Shown here: positions 1 through 11,879 of the stretch, piece by piece
Layout of the letters: each line of letters starts with the position of its first letter
Position numbering within the stretch: position 1 is the first letter of the stretch
Assembly (NCBI GenBank): GCA_013420905.1
Contig: JAAXNY010000001.1
Span: 5,828,001-5,892,000 of the forward strand
Length of the DNA: 64,000 nt
Reading direction: 5' to 3'
From: Collybia mongolica
Taxonomy: Eukaryota; Basidiomycota; Agaricomycetes; Agaricales; Clitocybaceae
Program-made: the position numbers and the translations under genes
The notes under the pieces: generated by a model
What the model was told of the DNA's origin: nothing
What the model saw: the letters and a program-made list of their open reading frames with translations, nothing else
Database searches by the model: none

Positions 1-781
1 ACTTGTAGCAGGGACCTGCCCGACTTTTGCCAACATTAGGTAAGACCAGGGTTCGATTGAGTTCTAGCGCAAGTTTTGCGAGTTGCTCTATGTGCCTTCG
101 CGCCTTGTACTCTTGGTCAGATATCCGAAACGGAAACAGAAAGCGGCAAGAGTCTGGCTTCGAGTGGTCGCATATATGTGGCTGCGGTCGGTTGTGATAT
201 TTGGCAGTCGCCTCTGGAATGCGTGTGACCAAGGGGGGCCATTTGTTTAAAGGAGAGCCTTTTCCGTGGCGCACAGAGTTACCTTCTAGTTTTTCTAGGA
301 CTGAACGATGTACAACTGGGATTTCATGGGGCAGAAGCATGACCTTTTGTGCAATCAAGTCGTGGTCCAGGTGGGCAGCAGCACTGCGCATGGAATCGGT
401 TGACGTGGACGCGGTCGATACTCTCGAGGGGGCGGGGCCTAGCGTTGCAGACGTCCACTGGAACCAGGCACCACAGGCGACAACAATCATCAGGGCTCCA
501 ATTACGGCGAGGATCATTACTTTCGCAAGGCATTTGAGGTTTAAGATTTTCTGTGGGTAATCGCGTAGCCTATGTGTTCTTGCAGGTAATGGAATCGATA
601 TTGTTTGCGGTTGCGATGTTGGGGCCGAACGCTGTGAAAGAAGACCATCTAATCTTGCGCAGGCCGGATGAAGTCGCGAATCCAGGGATGAACCCGCTAA
701 AGGCACTGCAATACTTGACGATTTATTGAACGTTTCTTCTTCTCTGACGTTCGTGCGAGACCGAACACGTAAATCAGGCAT
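1..781 (-). CDS. Signal-anchored type II membrane protein, glycosyltransferase-like (partial, runs off left edge)
   Basis: An open frame runs without a stop from an ATG at 781-779 to base 1, giving 260 visible residues; the 3' part lies outside the window. The first ~88 residues are polar and probably cytosolic. A hydrophobic anchor follows (about residues 89-108, reading VMILAVIGALMIVVACGAWF), then a Ser/Thr-rich stalk and the start of a globular domain. That domain contains PDSCRFLFPFRI and LNRTLVLPNVGKSRAGPCYK. I recall similar N-glycosylation-like 'LNRTLVLPNVGKS' stretches in large basidiomycete type II membrane proteins of the secretory pathway, some resembling O-fucosyltransferases, but the catalytic part is not visible. 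The reading frame is well supported; the function is only a suggestion. An inner ATG at 517 is possible, but would sit at the anchor itself. Confidence 0.7.
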   Translation of the reverse strand, partial: MPDLRVRSRTNVREEETFNKSSSIAVPLAGSSLDSRLHPACARLDGLLSQRSAPTSQPQTISIPLPARTHRLRDYPQKILNLKCLAKVMILAVIGALMIVVACGAWFQWTSATLGPAPSRVSTASTSTDSMRSAAAHLDHDLIAQKVMLLPHEIPVVHRSVLEKLEGNSVRHGKGSPLNKWPPLVTRIPEATAKYHNRPQPHICDHSKPDSCRFLFPFRISDQEYKARRHIEQLAKLALELNRTLVLPNVGKSRAGPCYK

Positions 782-3223
782 GGGGACCACCAGCAAGAAC
801 ACTAAGCGTCGATATATTCGGTTGATTTTGTTGTGGTTTTGTTCAAACTCGCAGTTTTGGTCTATTTGCACTCTTGAATTTGAACTTTTCATAAAATGAC
901 TGGCTGTCCTCGCACATTCGAATGTACTTAACGTTTAACTCTGGATTCGATATTTCAGTGAACTGACTCCGCCATCGCTCCCTTGGATTTTCGTTTCAAC
1001 ATCTTTCCGTCCGAATTTGACAACGCAGACCCACGTTAACCAAGAAGCAAAAAGGGCCGAACTTGACTCAAATATGCTTAGCATCGTGAGCTAGTTATTT
1101 CTTCAATAAGTCATCGTGTTCTCCAACATACTCACGTCTGGCCACGGATAAAGCATGATCATCAAATCAACTCCATGTCTGTCATGAGTCAAGACAACAG
1201 TCCAATCCAAGCGCCTCATCACGAGAACCCACGATGTCCTGGAGGCTCACATGCTCGGGTCACTCGAAACCCCATCCCTCCGAATACTCAGGCATAGTAA
1301 TTCGGATCTCAATAGCGCTCGTTTAGCATTCATCAGACGCTGTCCATTGATATAGCGTTGATTTGTCGCGCTCAGTTGCGTTCGATGCCCTCTGGCACCA
1401 GTGCATTGGTATTTCACCTGGTTTGGGTCTGATGCAACATCATCGATACAGCTGGTCGACAGCTGGAACCACTTTAATCCCACCTGGAGCTGTTGTACCG
1501 ACATGCAAGTTCCTGGAGGCGCACCAGTGCTCTGGTCCTTCCCTCGCCACATTCATCATACGGATGCTCCAAAAACTTCACATATATGCGTTACTCTTTC
1601 TCCGAATGGCCCCTTCTCAAGGAACAACAAACCGGACTAAGTACCTTATATTGCTTAGGTTTTCTTGTGTCTTCCATTAAGGCATAATGCAGCGGTCCTG
1701 AAAGAAGCGCCCTGCAATGCTAGCATATATTACGAGCAGAGCCCCAAAAATATGAGCTGGAAACACGACCGTGGCATCGTGCCTTAGCACACACCAACGA
1801 TTGCTGTTCCAACCTGCGTCAGAGGCTTCCCACGTTACCCCACCACGACGGTCCTGTGGTCGACATTGGAGTAGGCAAGTCGCCAAGACTCGTATCAATC
1901 CCGATGATTGTGTTTCGTTAGGACATACACCACGTGTATTTTCAACAATTCACGATCAACCAAGACAATAGATTATTTCTGACAGCTGCGCAGCCCGACT
2001 CAATGTCAACATTATCAACTAGATTGCATGGGAGCCTCCGCATTTTTCAAGTCTGAAAGGTCAGTCCCTGGTCCCTTTTCGCACCATGATCTTTTTTTCT
2101 AGAAGTCCTGCTAGAACCAGCATCATTAATGTCACATTGTTACCATTTGCATGGCTGTCGCATCTGCAACGCAGTCACGGCATTATATCCCATTGGCCCC
2201 AGAGGCCTCTTGCAGGCACATACCTTCAACATCTACGCAAACTGTGGAGAAAGTCTGGGCTAGAAATTGCTAACCAAACTCCATATAGCTGTTCAGGGCA
2301 AACCGAGCGTTGATAGCATGACCCAATAAAATGGCCCTTAACAATCTCATGTCCACCATCCCGGGTATTGACGGGGCGGGGTGCGAACAGTGTCCTGGTA
2401 CCAGTAGTACTATTCCTTGGACTACTTTTATCGCCTGATACTGGGGCTTTTCCAGTGAGCGGGGCTCTATTAGCTCTCCCTTTCGAGCAACATCCGACGT
2501 CGGTGCGACGTCAATGAGTTTGGCGCTCAGTTACCCCTGGGGACATTGCTCTTACTGATTGATTTCGTGTATTCATATTTTGACAGTCTCCTTCAGTCAT
2601 CGCTCCCCTAAAAGCAACGTCGTCCAACCCCTTCTATGAATTTTGAGCCAGATGATTCTTTGGGTTCCGGTACATGTAAACATGCTTCCGTACCTCCGAA
2701 GGAACTGTCTTCTCTTCCTAAGCTCCAGATTCAAATCTCTGAACAGGAATGGTAATCAATCGCGCAACACCTCCGAATATGTTTTATTGGGAGAACGAAA
2801 GAGAGCTCCGAATGGACACCCCAACGGCTTGAACCGTATCTAAGCATGGAGGGGATTTTCCATCAAAGATTGATCAGAATGGAGAATTAGGGATCGTCTG
2901 TGCTCCTTGGGCGAACACGGTCTGCTCCTGAGCCAAAGCATGACAGGCCCCGGACGCTGATTTGAATACATACCGTGCCACTCAAGATGTTCCGACGCTC
3001 CCAAGGTGGATATTTCGGATCTGTGTGGGTGTTGCTGGGTACCAAATCCGTGCCTAGTTTTTTGAGTATAGCTGTGGAGTGGATAATTTTAATACAATCT
3101 ATTACACGCATTCATTAATCCTAGAATATCAGAAGTCCTCGAGTACAGCGTGTACATGAAATGTCAGCCCAAGTAAATTCTGCATGGCAGAGGTAAGTAC
3201 GACGCCATGGTATCCGTGGGGTT
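782..3223. other. Long stretch without a supportable gene
   Basis: About 2.4 kb between the left-edge gene and YPI1. Short open frames exist on both strands (for example an overlapping antisense pair around 1250-1680), but none has a recognisable domain, coherent splice signals or a plausible start. It could be promoter plus decayed sequence. Confidence 0.5.
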
Positions 3224-3776
3224 TCAGCACATACAAGCTTTCCGTTTTCCCTTATTCGAGCTTGGCATTCTTTCATATGCATTTCTTTCCTCATCGTCAT
3301 CCAGCTGGTGCACCGTGGCCGACTGATCAGGTCTCATCTGAGGCCTTGCCCCATCGTCTCTACCAGGGCTTGGTCTGTGGCTATGCGAGTGTTGGCGACG
3401 GCGACGATGGTCACAATCCGAATCAGAGTCCGATGACTCCTCGCTAGAAGACTCATCGAATTTTCGGGGTTTATGGTAGATGCAGCAAACTGGTATGGAA
3501 ATGAGTGAATTCGTACACATGTCCTTTTCGTCCGATGTACTCACTTTTCGAGGACTTCCTCCCGCATCCTTCGTTGTCCACTACATCCTCATCCCATGCC
3601 ACACGCTGACGATTTCGAGGACCTCCACGAAGCCGAAGAACGCCCAATGTTCCCTCGGGATTATTCGGCGTTTCTGCATCTTCTGGACGGGGTGGTGCGC
3701 CGGTGATTGTTTGTGTTCTCGATGCATCTCCAGGCGCCGATGTAGACGGACCAGATTGTGTAGCGATAAAAGCCAT
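3224..3776 (-). CDS. YPI1: Type 1 protein phosphatase inhibitor, YPI1/PPP1R11 family
   Basis: Two exons, 3776-3545 and 3489-3224, split by a 55-nt GTGAGT..CAG intron; 165 residues. The family core spans the splice: LRLRGG, then RVAWDEDVVDNEGCGRKSSK, then the joined ICCIYHKPRKFDESSSE. The phase of the junction restores the KICCIYH motif exactly, which supports the model strongly. In yeast and animals this short disordered protein binds and regulates PP1 (Glc7) through a KVxF/VxW-type motif, acting largely in the nucleus. The tail is acidic and then His/Arg-rich, as usual. Just before the stop there is a GTATGT, so the last few residues could belong to an unrecognised final intron and the true C-terminus may differ slightly. 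Confidence 0.88.
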
Positions 3777-4990
3777 TATACTCGATCTGGATGCAAGTTT
3801 GTTGTACTAGTAATAATGAGCAAGTAAGAGGAGTCCGACACGTTGGGCGGGGCTCAGGGGGGCCGACGTCACGCGTCACGGGCTCACATCATTTATCCAC
3901 GTGATTACGGAAGTCGACTCTCACATTAGAGGTGCACTGGTGAACGTTCGACACCCGTAACGTTTTAAGTTAAACTTTTAAATATTATAGCGCGTTGGAT
4001 TGCGAACACACTCGGTAACAAACAAAATGCATATTTCGGATTTTTAGTAAATGGAAGAAACAAACTATGAACTGACATCTCGAACTTATCATCAAGTGGT
4101 GCGGTCTATCACTACTTCAAATCTTCGATAGAAAGTAATTTGCTCCAGCCACCCCCGAACTCTGTAGTTATCTGGAGAAAACGCAACCAAATAATTGCGC
4201 GCCTAGGAATATAGATGAAATACCATAACACACTATCTGAACTGAACGGAATAAGTAATGCAAGTTTACCGCCTGTGAATACGAAGTGGGGATGGCAGAT
4301 TGGAGGTGAGGGTGTCTGTTAGAGAGAAGTAGCACGGGCGCTATTCCCCAATAATGGTGGAGACAGAGCTTTTTATCACCTAATATTTTAATAATTAGCA
4401 AGCTTTTGGTGACTCCGAGAGGCATACTTAACTAGTTTTGTCATTCTTATTGAAACGCACGCTGAAGTATGACCTCACATTTCAGGGTGCTTCTTTCACT
4501 GTCAGCGTTAACATGGATTGGGTTGAATTGTCGCAGGCCGTGAAAATCTAGTAAACTTTCCTCAGCTGGAAGGTCTGGGTTTAAGTCAACAACTCAGGCA
4601 CTTGCGTATAGGCTCTCGAGGACTCCAGATAAAGAGACCTGATGAAGAAAATTTGTGAACGCGTTACGAGGTTGTGGATTCTCTTTTAACCCATTGTATT
4701 GTGTGAAAAGTAGTATTGAAGCTGTGGTCGTATGTTGTCAGGAATCACGGACCAGTGTACGAGCTCGACTTCAACGCGATGCCCCCTTGTGCACAAATTG
4801 TGTCCAGTTGACTGAGGGCCCCGTTTGGAGTGTAACAGTATGTTATGCTGTAGCGGACGTTATCAGAAACAGCATCGCTAGAGTTGGTCTGTACGCAAGG
4901 CAATTGAATAATAAAACAGGCCAAACCAGCCACTGGGGTGAGAGCCGGAGTCTGCTGGAAGCTTTTTAGTTTCCCATCGGAAATGTTTTC
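3777..4990. other. No gene recognised
   Basis: About 1.2 kb upstream of YPI1. It is AT-rich in places (around 3960-4100) and holds only short open frames without family features. The YPI1 promoter must lie in its first part, but no clear motif is visible. Confidence 0.5.
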
Positions 4991-7217
4991 AGTCAACTGG
5001 AAAATTCCCGTTATGAAGAGTTGGACGATAAGAAAATGCAAAATTTCCTACCTTCATATTCGCAGTTGCAGAGAATCGGGAAAGTGCCTCGTGCTTACCG
5101 TCTTTGACGACAAGCTTTAAAAGGGAATATAGAGGTTTTTTTTTGGCCCATGGCCCCCTCTCAAAGTGACAGGCCCGATAAGGGCGTCCTCGCCGCGGCA
5201 GCCGTCGCCACAATTTCCTTGATTGTCTTTGAAATCACCCTATTTGGCGTTCTCTTCAGGTGCATCACAGCTTTTACCTTTCCCACTAGTATTATTACTC
5301 TGCCCATGTGAATGCGAAGCCGAGCCACCGCTAGCTGTGGGTCCACCTTATGATCCTTTACCCCTGACGGTTGCCTTGGATCTCTCAAAGACTCCAGTCA
5401 TCGTCGAGATGAACCATATTTCTGATTCAAAGGGCTCCCCTCTGTGCGGATGAGGATATATATGATAGTGACAGGCATTTTCGGGCGTGTACAGAGCGCT
5501 GAAGAAAGGAGGTAATATTTCTAACCATCACGCGAGGATTAGTGAAGTCGCAGGCACCCGGTCCACTCTGAATTTCGGAATCAGTGTGAATCCAAGTTCC
5601 TTCCAAGGTGCCTTGTCCTTGGGCAATTAGTTCCTCGTTAAATCCAATTTGGCTGTAATATGAACCGCCCGGCCCAGATCTTGCAGGTGCCTCACAAGTG
5701 AGGTGCTCTGTCATTCTTGCGTGATTTATTGCTGTCTGATGTTGGGCCGTGGTTACAAGGGGGTTTGTGGGATGCGTAAGGCCATGAATATTTTTGGGTT
5801 CCAGAATTGAGCGGCCAGGAGTAGAAGGATGCACACACTTGAAGGAACAATCAATCATAGCATTCGCCGTGTTGACTACCTGTTTAGATTTATGATTTAG
5901 ATGAGCATATATAAAATGAACGCAAAAGCACAAACCATTGGGTGGGCCAGAGATATCTGTGATGAAAAAAAAGGAATGCAATCTGGAATGATAAGTCTAA
6001 CCTTTTCCCGAGACAAATCGCACGGCAAAGAGCGTGATTGCGGGATACTTCCTCACAAGATTCCTGACAAATTCTTCCGCATTGAATTGAGGCATTTTAG
6101 TCTTCACAAAACCCTCCTCAGAAGTAAGTATATCAATCATATAGCAGAGGTATGCCCGAGGATAAGAGTTCCTGAACCTGATATATTGGATAGTCGGAGG
6201 ATCCGGCATTCCCTTTTATCAAAGAGAGGAGAAAACTATAACTGAAGCCGCGAATATATCATAATAAAAGGTGCGAATAGAGCAGATTGAGATAGAGGCT
6301 CAACAAATGGAAGTGTGGCAAGCGGGGATGATTCTTTGTGAGAAGACATCGATACCGTCTGAGAACCTCCACTTGATTCTTCGTCGTGGGGCTGGCGAGC
6401 ATGCTCGCTGCATCGATATATAGATTTAGGGTCAACAAGGCTTTTGCATGTAACCAAGGTGCAGGCCCCTCAAACGCATGGAGTGCATTTAGGATATTAA
6501 AACACTTCAGCACCCTAATCCCCGAGAGTAAGGGGAGGGGAGCGAGGTCCGGCGCGGCGGGCAACGTTATGATCTAGAAAATGTGCCGGTAAGATTTTGG
6601 GAGTGTCTAAGATGGAAGAGAGTTGTCGTATTTGAATATACATCACGAGACCCATCATTGTTGAAAGCCAGAAGATACCAGGCATCTGTAGAGTTGTAAG
6701 CGAGATATTGCTACGAACAGTGATGCGAACGAACTGTGTGTTTCCCCGTCTAACGGTTCAACCGATGGACAACTAGATTGTCAGCTTAAGTGACTTTCAT
6801 TAAAGCCGTATCGCGACTTGCCTCGTGGCAGATGGGGGCGAGGGGCTGGACATGCGATGCCTCGGTGGACCATTCAAGTTCTTCTGACAAGTATCGAAGA
6901 AGCCTACTCATTCTCGCGCCGTAACCACCATCGGATACCTGACGGCCAATGGGCACACCCTTCATAGAAGCAAGATTCTTGCCGTGCGATGGAGAGTTGA
7001 CCAGTACCCGCCTATCGACCGTAGCCCCAGTCGTTCCGGCCGAGTCCCTACAGAAATAGTACATCGCCTTGCAATTCTGGCCAATTCATCTGGCATGAGT
7101 TCGTTAAAACAGTTAGGCTTACCAGAACGAATTGCATGGATTACGACATACCGAATATTTTGGCGTACCCTGAGTTTCAGTTTAAGCATGCCGGAGATGG
7201 AAAAAGTAGAGAGATGA
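4991..7217 (-). other. Unidentified coding-like block, possibly a split or broken gene
   Basis: Several minus-strand segments look protein-like rather than random, but I could not join them. One lies at about 5882-5530, follows a CAG acceptor and contains GTLEGTWIHTDSEIQSGPG and several Cys. A second, at about 6130-6000, includes KMPQFNAEEFVRNLVRKYP. A third, at about 6577-6360, follows a TTTTCTAG acceptor and includes VLKCFNILNALHAFEGPAPW and LTLNLYIDAASML. A fourth, at about 7010-6790, includes GRQVSDGGYGARMSRLLRYL. Stops and frame changes separate them. They may be exons of one or two fungal genes of unknown family, or a pseudogene. No function is proposed. Confidence 0.3.
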
Positions 7218-8577
7218 GGCCAGGGAGCACGTCACAGAATCTCTATGTGGACTGTGGATGTAATGAAACACTGCCTGTGCTGATGCTGTGCACTTGGCAA
7301 TCTCTATGCAAGTGGCATTACACAGCCATACATGCACTGTGTTGGGAAACTTGCAGCAGTTGTGTGACTCTAGTTATAGAGTAGACAGTGTGACCCCCAC
7401 TATCATTTTTCTATCTTTCTGCGTGGTCCTATTCTGAGATCTCTAGAGCCCAAGTGGGTTTGACAGACATGACAGACATACTCTAATAGTAATAGGGCTA
7501 ATTGCTGATTATTAGAATCCACAGTGAGGTCTTTTAGCATAGCAAAAAGCCGAAGCATATCAACAGTGACTAGTGGCATCCGCGAAAAAAAGAACGATTT
7601 AATCCATGTCACCAAATGGCTAACCTGGAACTAAAAGCAAAAGTTTGAACGTTGCAGAGGATTCGGGGGTCACGTTACATGATCCCTATCCCACGTGACA
7701 GACTCCGAGAAGTCCACCGACACGAGACGCGCCCGAGGGGGTCACGTCACCAATCGACATCCCTTGATCATGATATATGACGATAATGCCCAGAAAAAGA
7801 CAACAGTGAAAATCCACCATCTAGCCAACCCCCTAGGATCTGCCTTTACTCGAGTAGGGCTAATATGTCATGTCAACCCTTTACACAAAACCCACTACCA
7901 TTACCATTACTGTCAAACTCTTGCATATGGCAAATAGTGACGAGAGATGATAAGATCCCCTTGTACGTCCTAGATGCAAGCGCTCTATATGAAATGATGA
8001 TCTTTGTCATGTGTCGAGGGGTGGCCATATCAGCTCTGGGTGTGTAGTCATCGGCGGAGGGGGGGTTGACGCCTCTTCACCCCAGTACAGCTCTTAGTAC
8101 GTAAAACCAACACTCCACGGGATTGGGGCTGTGATGGATAGAACCGAGGAAGCAGGTTTACATTCTTCCAAGGATAGATGCAATGATGATGATGGATCAG
8201 ACTTTCGCGTGTGAATGACAGAGAAATGATGATGATGATGATGATGATGATTGTACATTATGGAGGCAGGTTGTTACCAAGTACTAAGACAGCTAGCGAA
8301 AGCAAGCAATGCAGACAATGCAGTGGGTTATGTGGGATGAGTATAGTTACAGCATGCGGTGTGGAGAGTCGAAGAGGATAAATATAACAGGTCCCACTGA
8401 AGTGGAGAACCAGGAAAGGGGGGGGGGGGGGTTGATGCGAATGCGGAAAATGAAGTCATGATGTGGATGCGAAATGACGGTCTACGTCAGGGGGTATAGC
8501 GGTGGTACACGGTTCTAGAGGGTCCGAAAGAAGAAAAAAAAAAAGAAAAAAAAATACAATGGGCATAGCCCGGGCGT
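7218..8577. other. Intergenic stretch with simple repeats
   Basis: About 1.3 kb without a supportable gene. It contains an ATG trinucleotide microsatellite near 8226-8251 and a run of about 14 G near 8418-8431, followed by A-rich tracts just before the MYND gene end. Confidence 0.55.
8226..8251. repeat. (ATG)n microsatellite
   Basis: About eight to nine uninterrupted ATG triplets in the intergenic stretch; a shorter ATG run lies about 40 bases upstream. Confidence 0.9.
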
Positions 8578-9591
8578 TTATCCATAATAGACACTAGACA
8601 AATAAAGAAGTTTAGTTGGGCCATGGGGCGATGAAGACGGAAACGGGGGCTCACCCTCGCGATGTCGTGGATATCGGCTGGAAGTCGGTTCGCCCCGACT
8701 CGACGAAATGATGGAGCACTTTGGGCCAGTCTTCCCGGGTGTCCCAGGAGATTTTGCTCGGCGGGTCAACCTCGACGGGCATGACCTGGCTGACGCCGGC
8801 GCATTGGATGATGATAACGAGAGTACCGATCCCACCGGAAGCGCGGCACCGCTCTTCGCGTCGTTGGATGTCACCCATGACGAGCGGGTCACGAACGTAT
8901 GTCCGAGGAACAACATGTGTAGAAGCCACCGAGAATCTAATCGTAAAAAAAGAAAGAAAAAAAACCGAATGAGAAAAAATGCCCGCAAAACGTGACGTAT
9001 CAAGAGACAAAACGCACCGACGGTGAGACTCGGGGTGGTTGTGGTGGTAGCTCAGCTCGACGAGGAGGGCGTTTTGGCGGACGTTGGCGGGAACACGTTT
9101 TAGCTGGAGAGCTTGGAAGCCGGCCCATCCGAGGAGGGCGGTATGTGCAGAGGTGAACTTTCGCAGGTTCTTAGCAAGGTTTTCGTCGGCGTAGCCGGAC
9201 CCCATGGTCTGTTGCTTCACCCCGGATAGCTGGCTCGCGGTGTGCTGGCAGATAGCTCTGTGCGAGGGCCAGTGTGTCTTTTGACAATCGGGTGACTGGG
9301 AGAAGAGATAGATTCAGACAAGGCCCCCGTCTGAGGTGAGAAAATGTTGTTGGTACTCACACAGTACTGGGTGGTCATCTGTCGGGATAGGAGAAAGAGG
9401 CGTCAGAAGCGATCGACGATAGCGAAAGATAATAGAGAGCGACGTACGCATCCACCACATAGCCGGAACTTGGAGACAGATGGAGTCTCTGCTGCACCAC
9501 ATTGGTCGCAGATGCGGTAACCCCTTTGTCGGTGTGCATGGGTGGGAGGGGTATTGTAGTTGGCGGCAGCGGGCTGAGCGTAGTAGGCCAT
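8578..9591 (-). CDS. MYND-type zinc finger protein
   Basis: Five exons: 9591-9448, 9378-9361, 9295-9018, 8936-8655 and 8593-8578; 245 residues. Exon phases join cleanly with GTACGT, GTGAGT, GTGCGT and GTGAGC donors. The N-terminus carries a complete MYND signature: C28, C31, C45, C48, C54, C58, H66 and C70, with YCSPDCQKTHWPSHRAIC at its end. Exon 2 is a micro-exon of 18 nt that supplies the YC pair, so an annotation without it would break the finger. The rest is a ~170-residue domain of unknown function containing SAHTALLGWAGFQAL, seen in basidiomycete MYND proteins. MYND fingers usually mediate protein-protein contacts. No SET domain is visible, so a methyltransferase role is unlikely. The role in the cell is unknown. 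Confidence 0.88.
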
Positions 9592-11879
9592 TGTTGTTAG
9601 AGGGGCTCGAAGGTGGGGGGTGTTGATTGTAATTGTGTTGTTTTTACCGACCGTGGAGGAGTGGGTGTTATGGCTCCATTGTTAAGAGGGTTATATAGGG
9701 AATGGAGGCGGTACGGAATGTCATTGGATTTGGATGCGATCGAGCTGTAGAACAAAAAAGAGGAGATCGGCAAAGCGCCCCGATACGCTTTTTTTTTTGT
9801 TTTTTTTTGTTTAATGAGAGTATGGCTCATAGGCACGCGCCTGCAGGCGAAGAAGAAACTTCTCAGATTCTGCAGAGACAATACGGGGGTGACTGGACAG
9901 ATGGACGAAGGGGTAACAGCTTAGCCGGGTCACGAGGGGAACACTCGAAAACAAAAAGCTGTCGCTTAGCTCCGCCTGACCAAATCCGGCCGCTTCATCT
10001 CTCCAACACAATTAAAACAGAGTCATATTCCACTTGCCTCCCTCGAGAAGTCGTCACCACACAAAAAGAAAAATCCCCATCAACATCAGACTTCTCCTTC
10101 AAGTTAAAGCCCAATTCAGCAGTTTCAAAGGACAGACTAGTGTGTCCTTGCGCGTTTCTGCTCTTACACCCGTTTCTCCTTTCTCCTTTCGCCTCGAACA
10201 AGATCGGCAGCCTATTGCAAATTGTGCGGATGCATCGGTGATCTGCGGAGGTTTATAAGTGATACCAATGTTTGGCTCTTTCACATTGATCACCTTTGCT
10301 TTGTGTTGAGAGTCGCCGGCGAGGGCGCCCAGCGCGACTGTTGTCCCGCAAAACCCTGACTTAGTGACTCGTGGCGCTTGTGGGGAAATATCTGATCTCC
10401 TGAACACCATGACTTTTTTTTTCTCCCGACCTTCACACACTTCACATTCTTCACCATCGTCACAACTTGCCCACCCATGTTTCTGACGCAAAGAGGTTCA
10501 GGGTCGTCGACTCCCACTAATTTACCTTCTTGCATGGGACTCCTCAGTTCTTAACGCCGCTCGCCGTCGGTGTCTATGACCTCCAGCCTAAGCCCTTTTC
10601 GTTTGGAAGGGAATATGGGTGCTTCGTTACCTCCCAAGATTGAGTGCCCCAGGCGCTATGTTATCAATAGGCATCTATCTATCAACGTACACTTGGCCAT
10701 ACCCGGACCCACAACAGTTGATTTCGACTTGCCCCCTTTGTTTCAAGGCTATCCCTGCTACCCAGCGGAAAATCACATCAAACGGCCCATTCAGATGATG
10801 GATAGGATTTTTGAATTGTACCATGTGTGTGTGAAATTGAATTTTTACCGTTCCCGGAGAGATTCATTAATCGAATCAGATCGTCCAGTCGGTACGGATG
10901 AAAAAAAAAAAAAAAAACACATTTTGACAATTGGATGCAATACTCACTATCTTTGCGGAAGCGAGAGACCCACCCCGTAATAACCGTTATCCGATAATGG
11001 CTCTTTAGCTTCTGCGAAACACCCGTAGATGTCGAAACGACAGCTGAACCATGGGAAGATGCGTTCTTTGTGGATCTGTTCCAGGCTTTGCCTGAAGAAT
11101 CCTCCTCTTTGATCGCTCCCCAGTGGCGTTTGTGCGCTCCTGCTGCACCACACACAGCCCACACTTTGCCTCTTTCCCCACGGACCATGTCTCCCACCCA
11201 GGGCGGGCCCCGCACCAACTCCCACTAGTACACTGCTGGAGCGTTAGGTGCCACTGTCAAGCGCCGATTGGGTGCTTCTTTGGGGATTTTTGTTTGCACA
11301 GCTGATGTGTTGATTTACCGTTTACGTCTGCCCCAAGTCCAAGTCGTAAGGCACAATATGCATGATACGCTGGATCTCGCTTTGATCGGTGAATAGTGAT
11401 AATTTGCTTTTCGCGTCACGTCTTATCCCCAGACGCGCGCTTGTGGACATGTACGTACCACGGAGGGCTAGGTCGAAAATACAGACATCATCGTGTGAAA
11501 CGGAGAGGGAGGCAGGTGTGACGTCATGTTCAGCGAGGACTCGATGGGGCGAGCACGTGACACTCGGATGGACAAGGGCGAGCACGTGACACTCGCAACT
11601 GCGGGCAGCATTGAACGTAGTTGCCTCAATGAAAGTGTCCTTCGAGGGCTAGAATTGGATTGAGGAGAGCATAGACTAGCATTCCGACATCATTCTCTCT
11701 TCTTGCATTTCCGCGTTCGTCGTGACCTCTGGCTTCGCTCCACTGTGTTCTCTCCTCTGCAACTTTCTCAAATTGTATACCGGACATGTCCTCGCAGGAA
11801 CTCAACCTTGCGACGGCCACACGAAGCCCGAGTATTCACCGGCAGGTACATATTCCCATGTAAAAAATTCTGGGACTAT
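9592..11879. other. Intergenic, no gene recognised
   Basis: About 2.3 kb. Overlapping antisense frames (for example 10034-10535 and 10570-11225) have no family features and low-complexity tracts (poly-T near 9790, poly-A near 10900). Part of it must hold the MYND gene promoter. Confidence 0.5.

Noticed and set aside
1247..1680. Overlapping antisense open frames
   Set aside because: Both strands are open without family motifs, codon structure or splice support; treated as chance.
8418..8431. G14 runs (also at 17969-17982) as G-quadruplex regulatory elements
   Set aside because: Single homopolymers without positional logic; more likely slippage-prone simple repeats.
10034..11225. Chain of overlapping frames on both strands upstream of the IDO cluster
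   Set aside because: Low-complexity Lys/Arg and poly-A/T derived segments with no recognisable domain.
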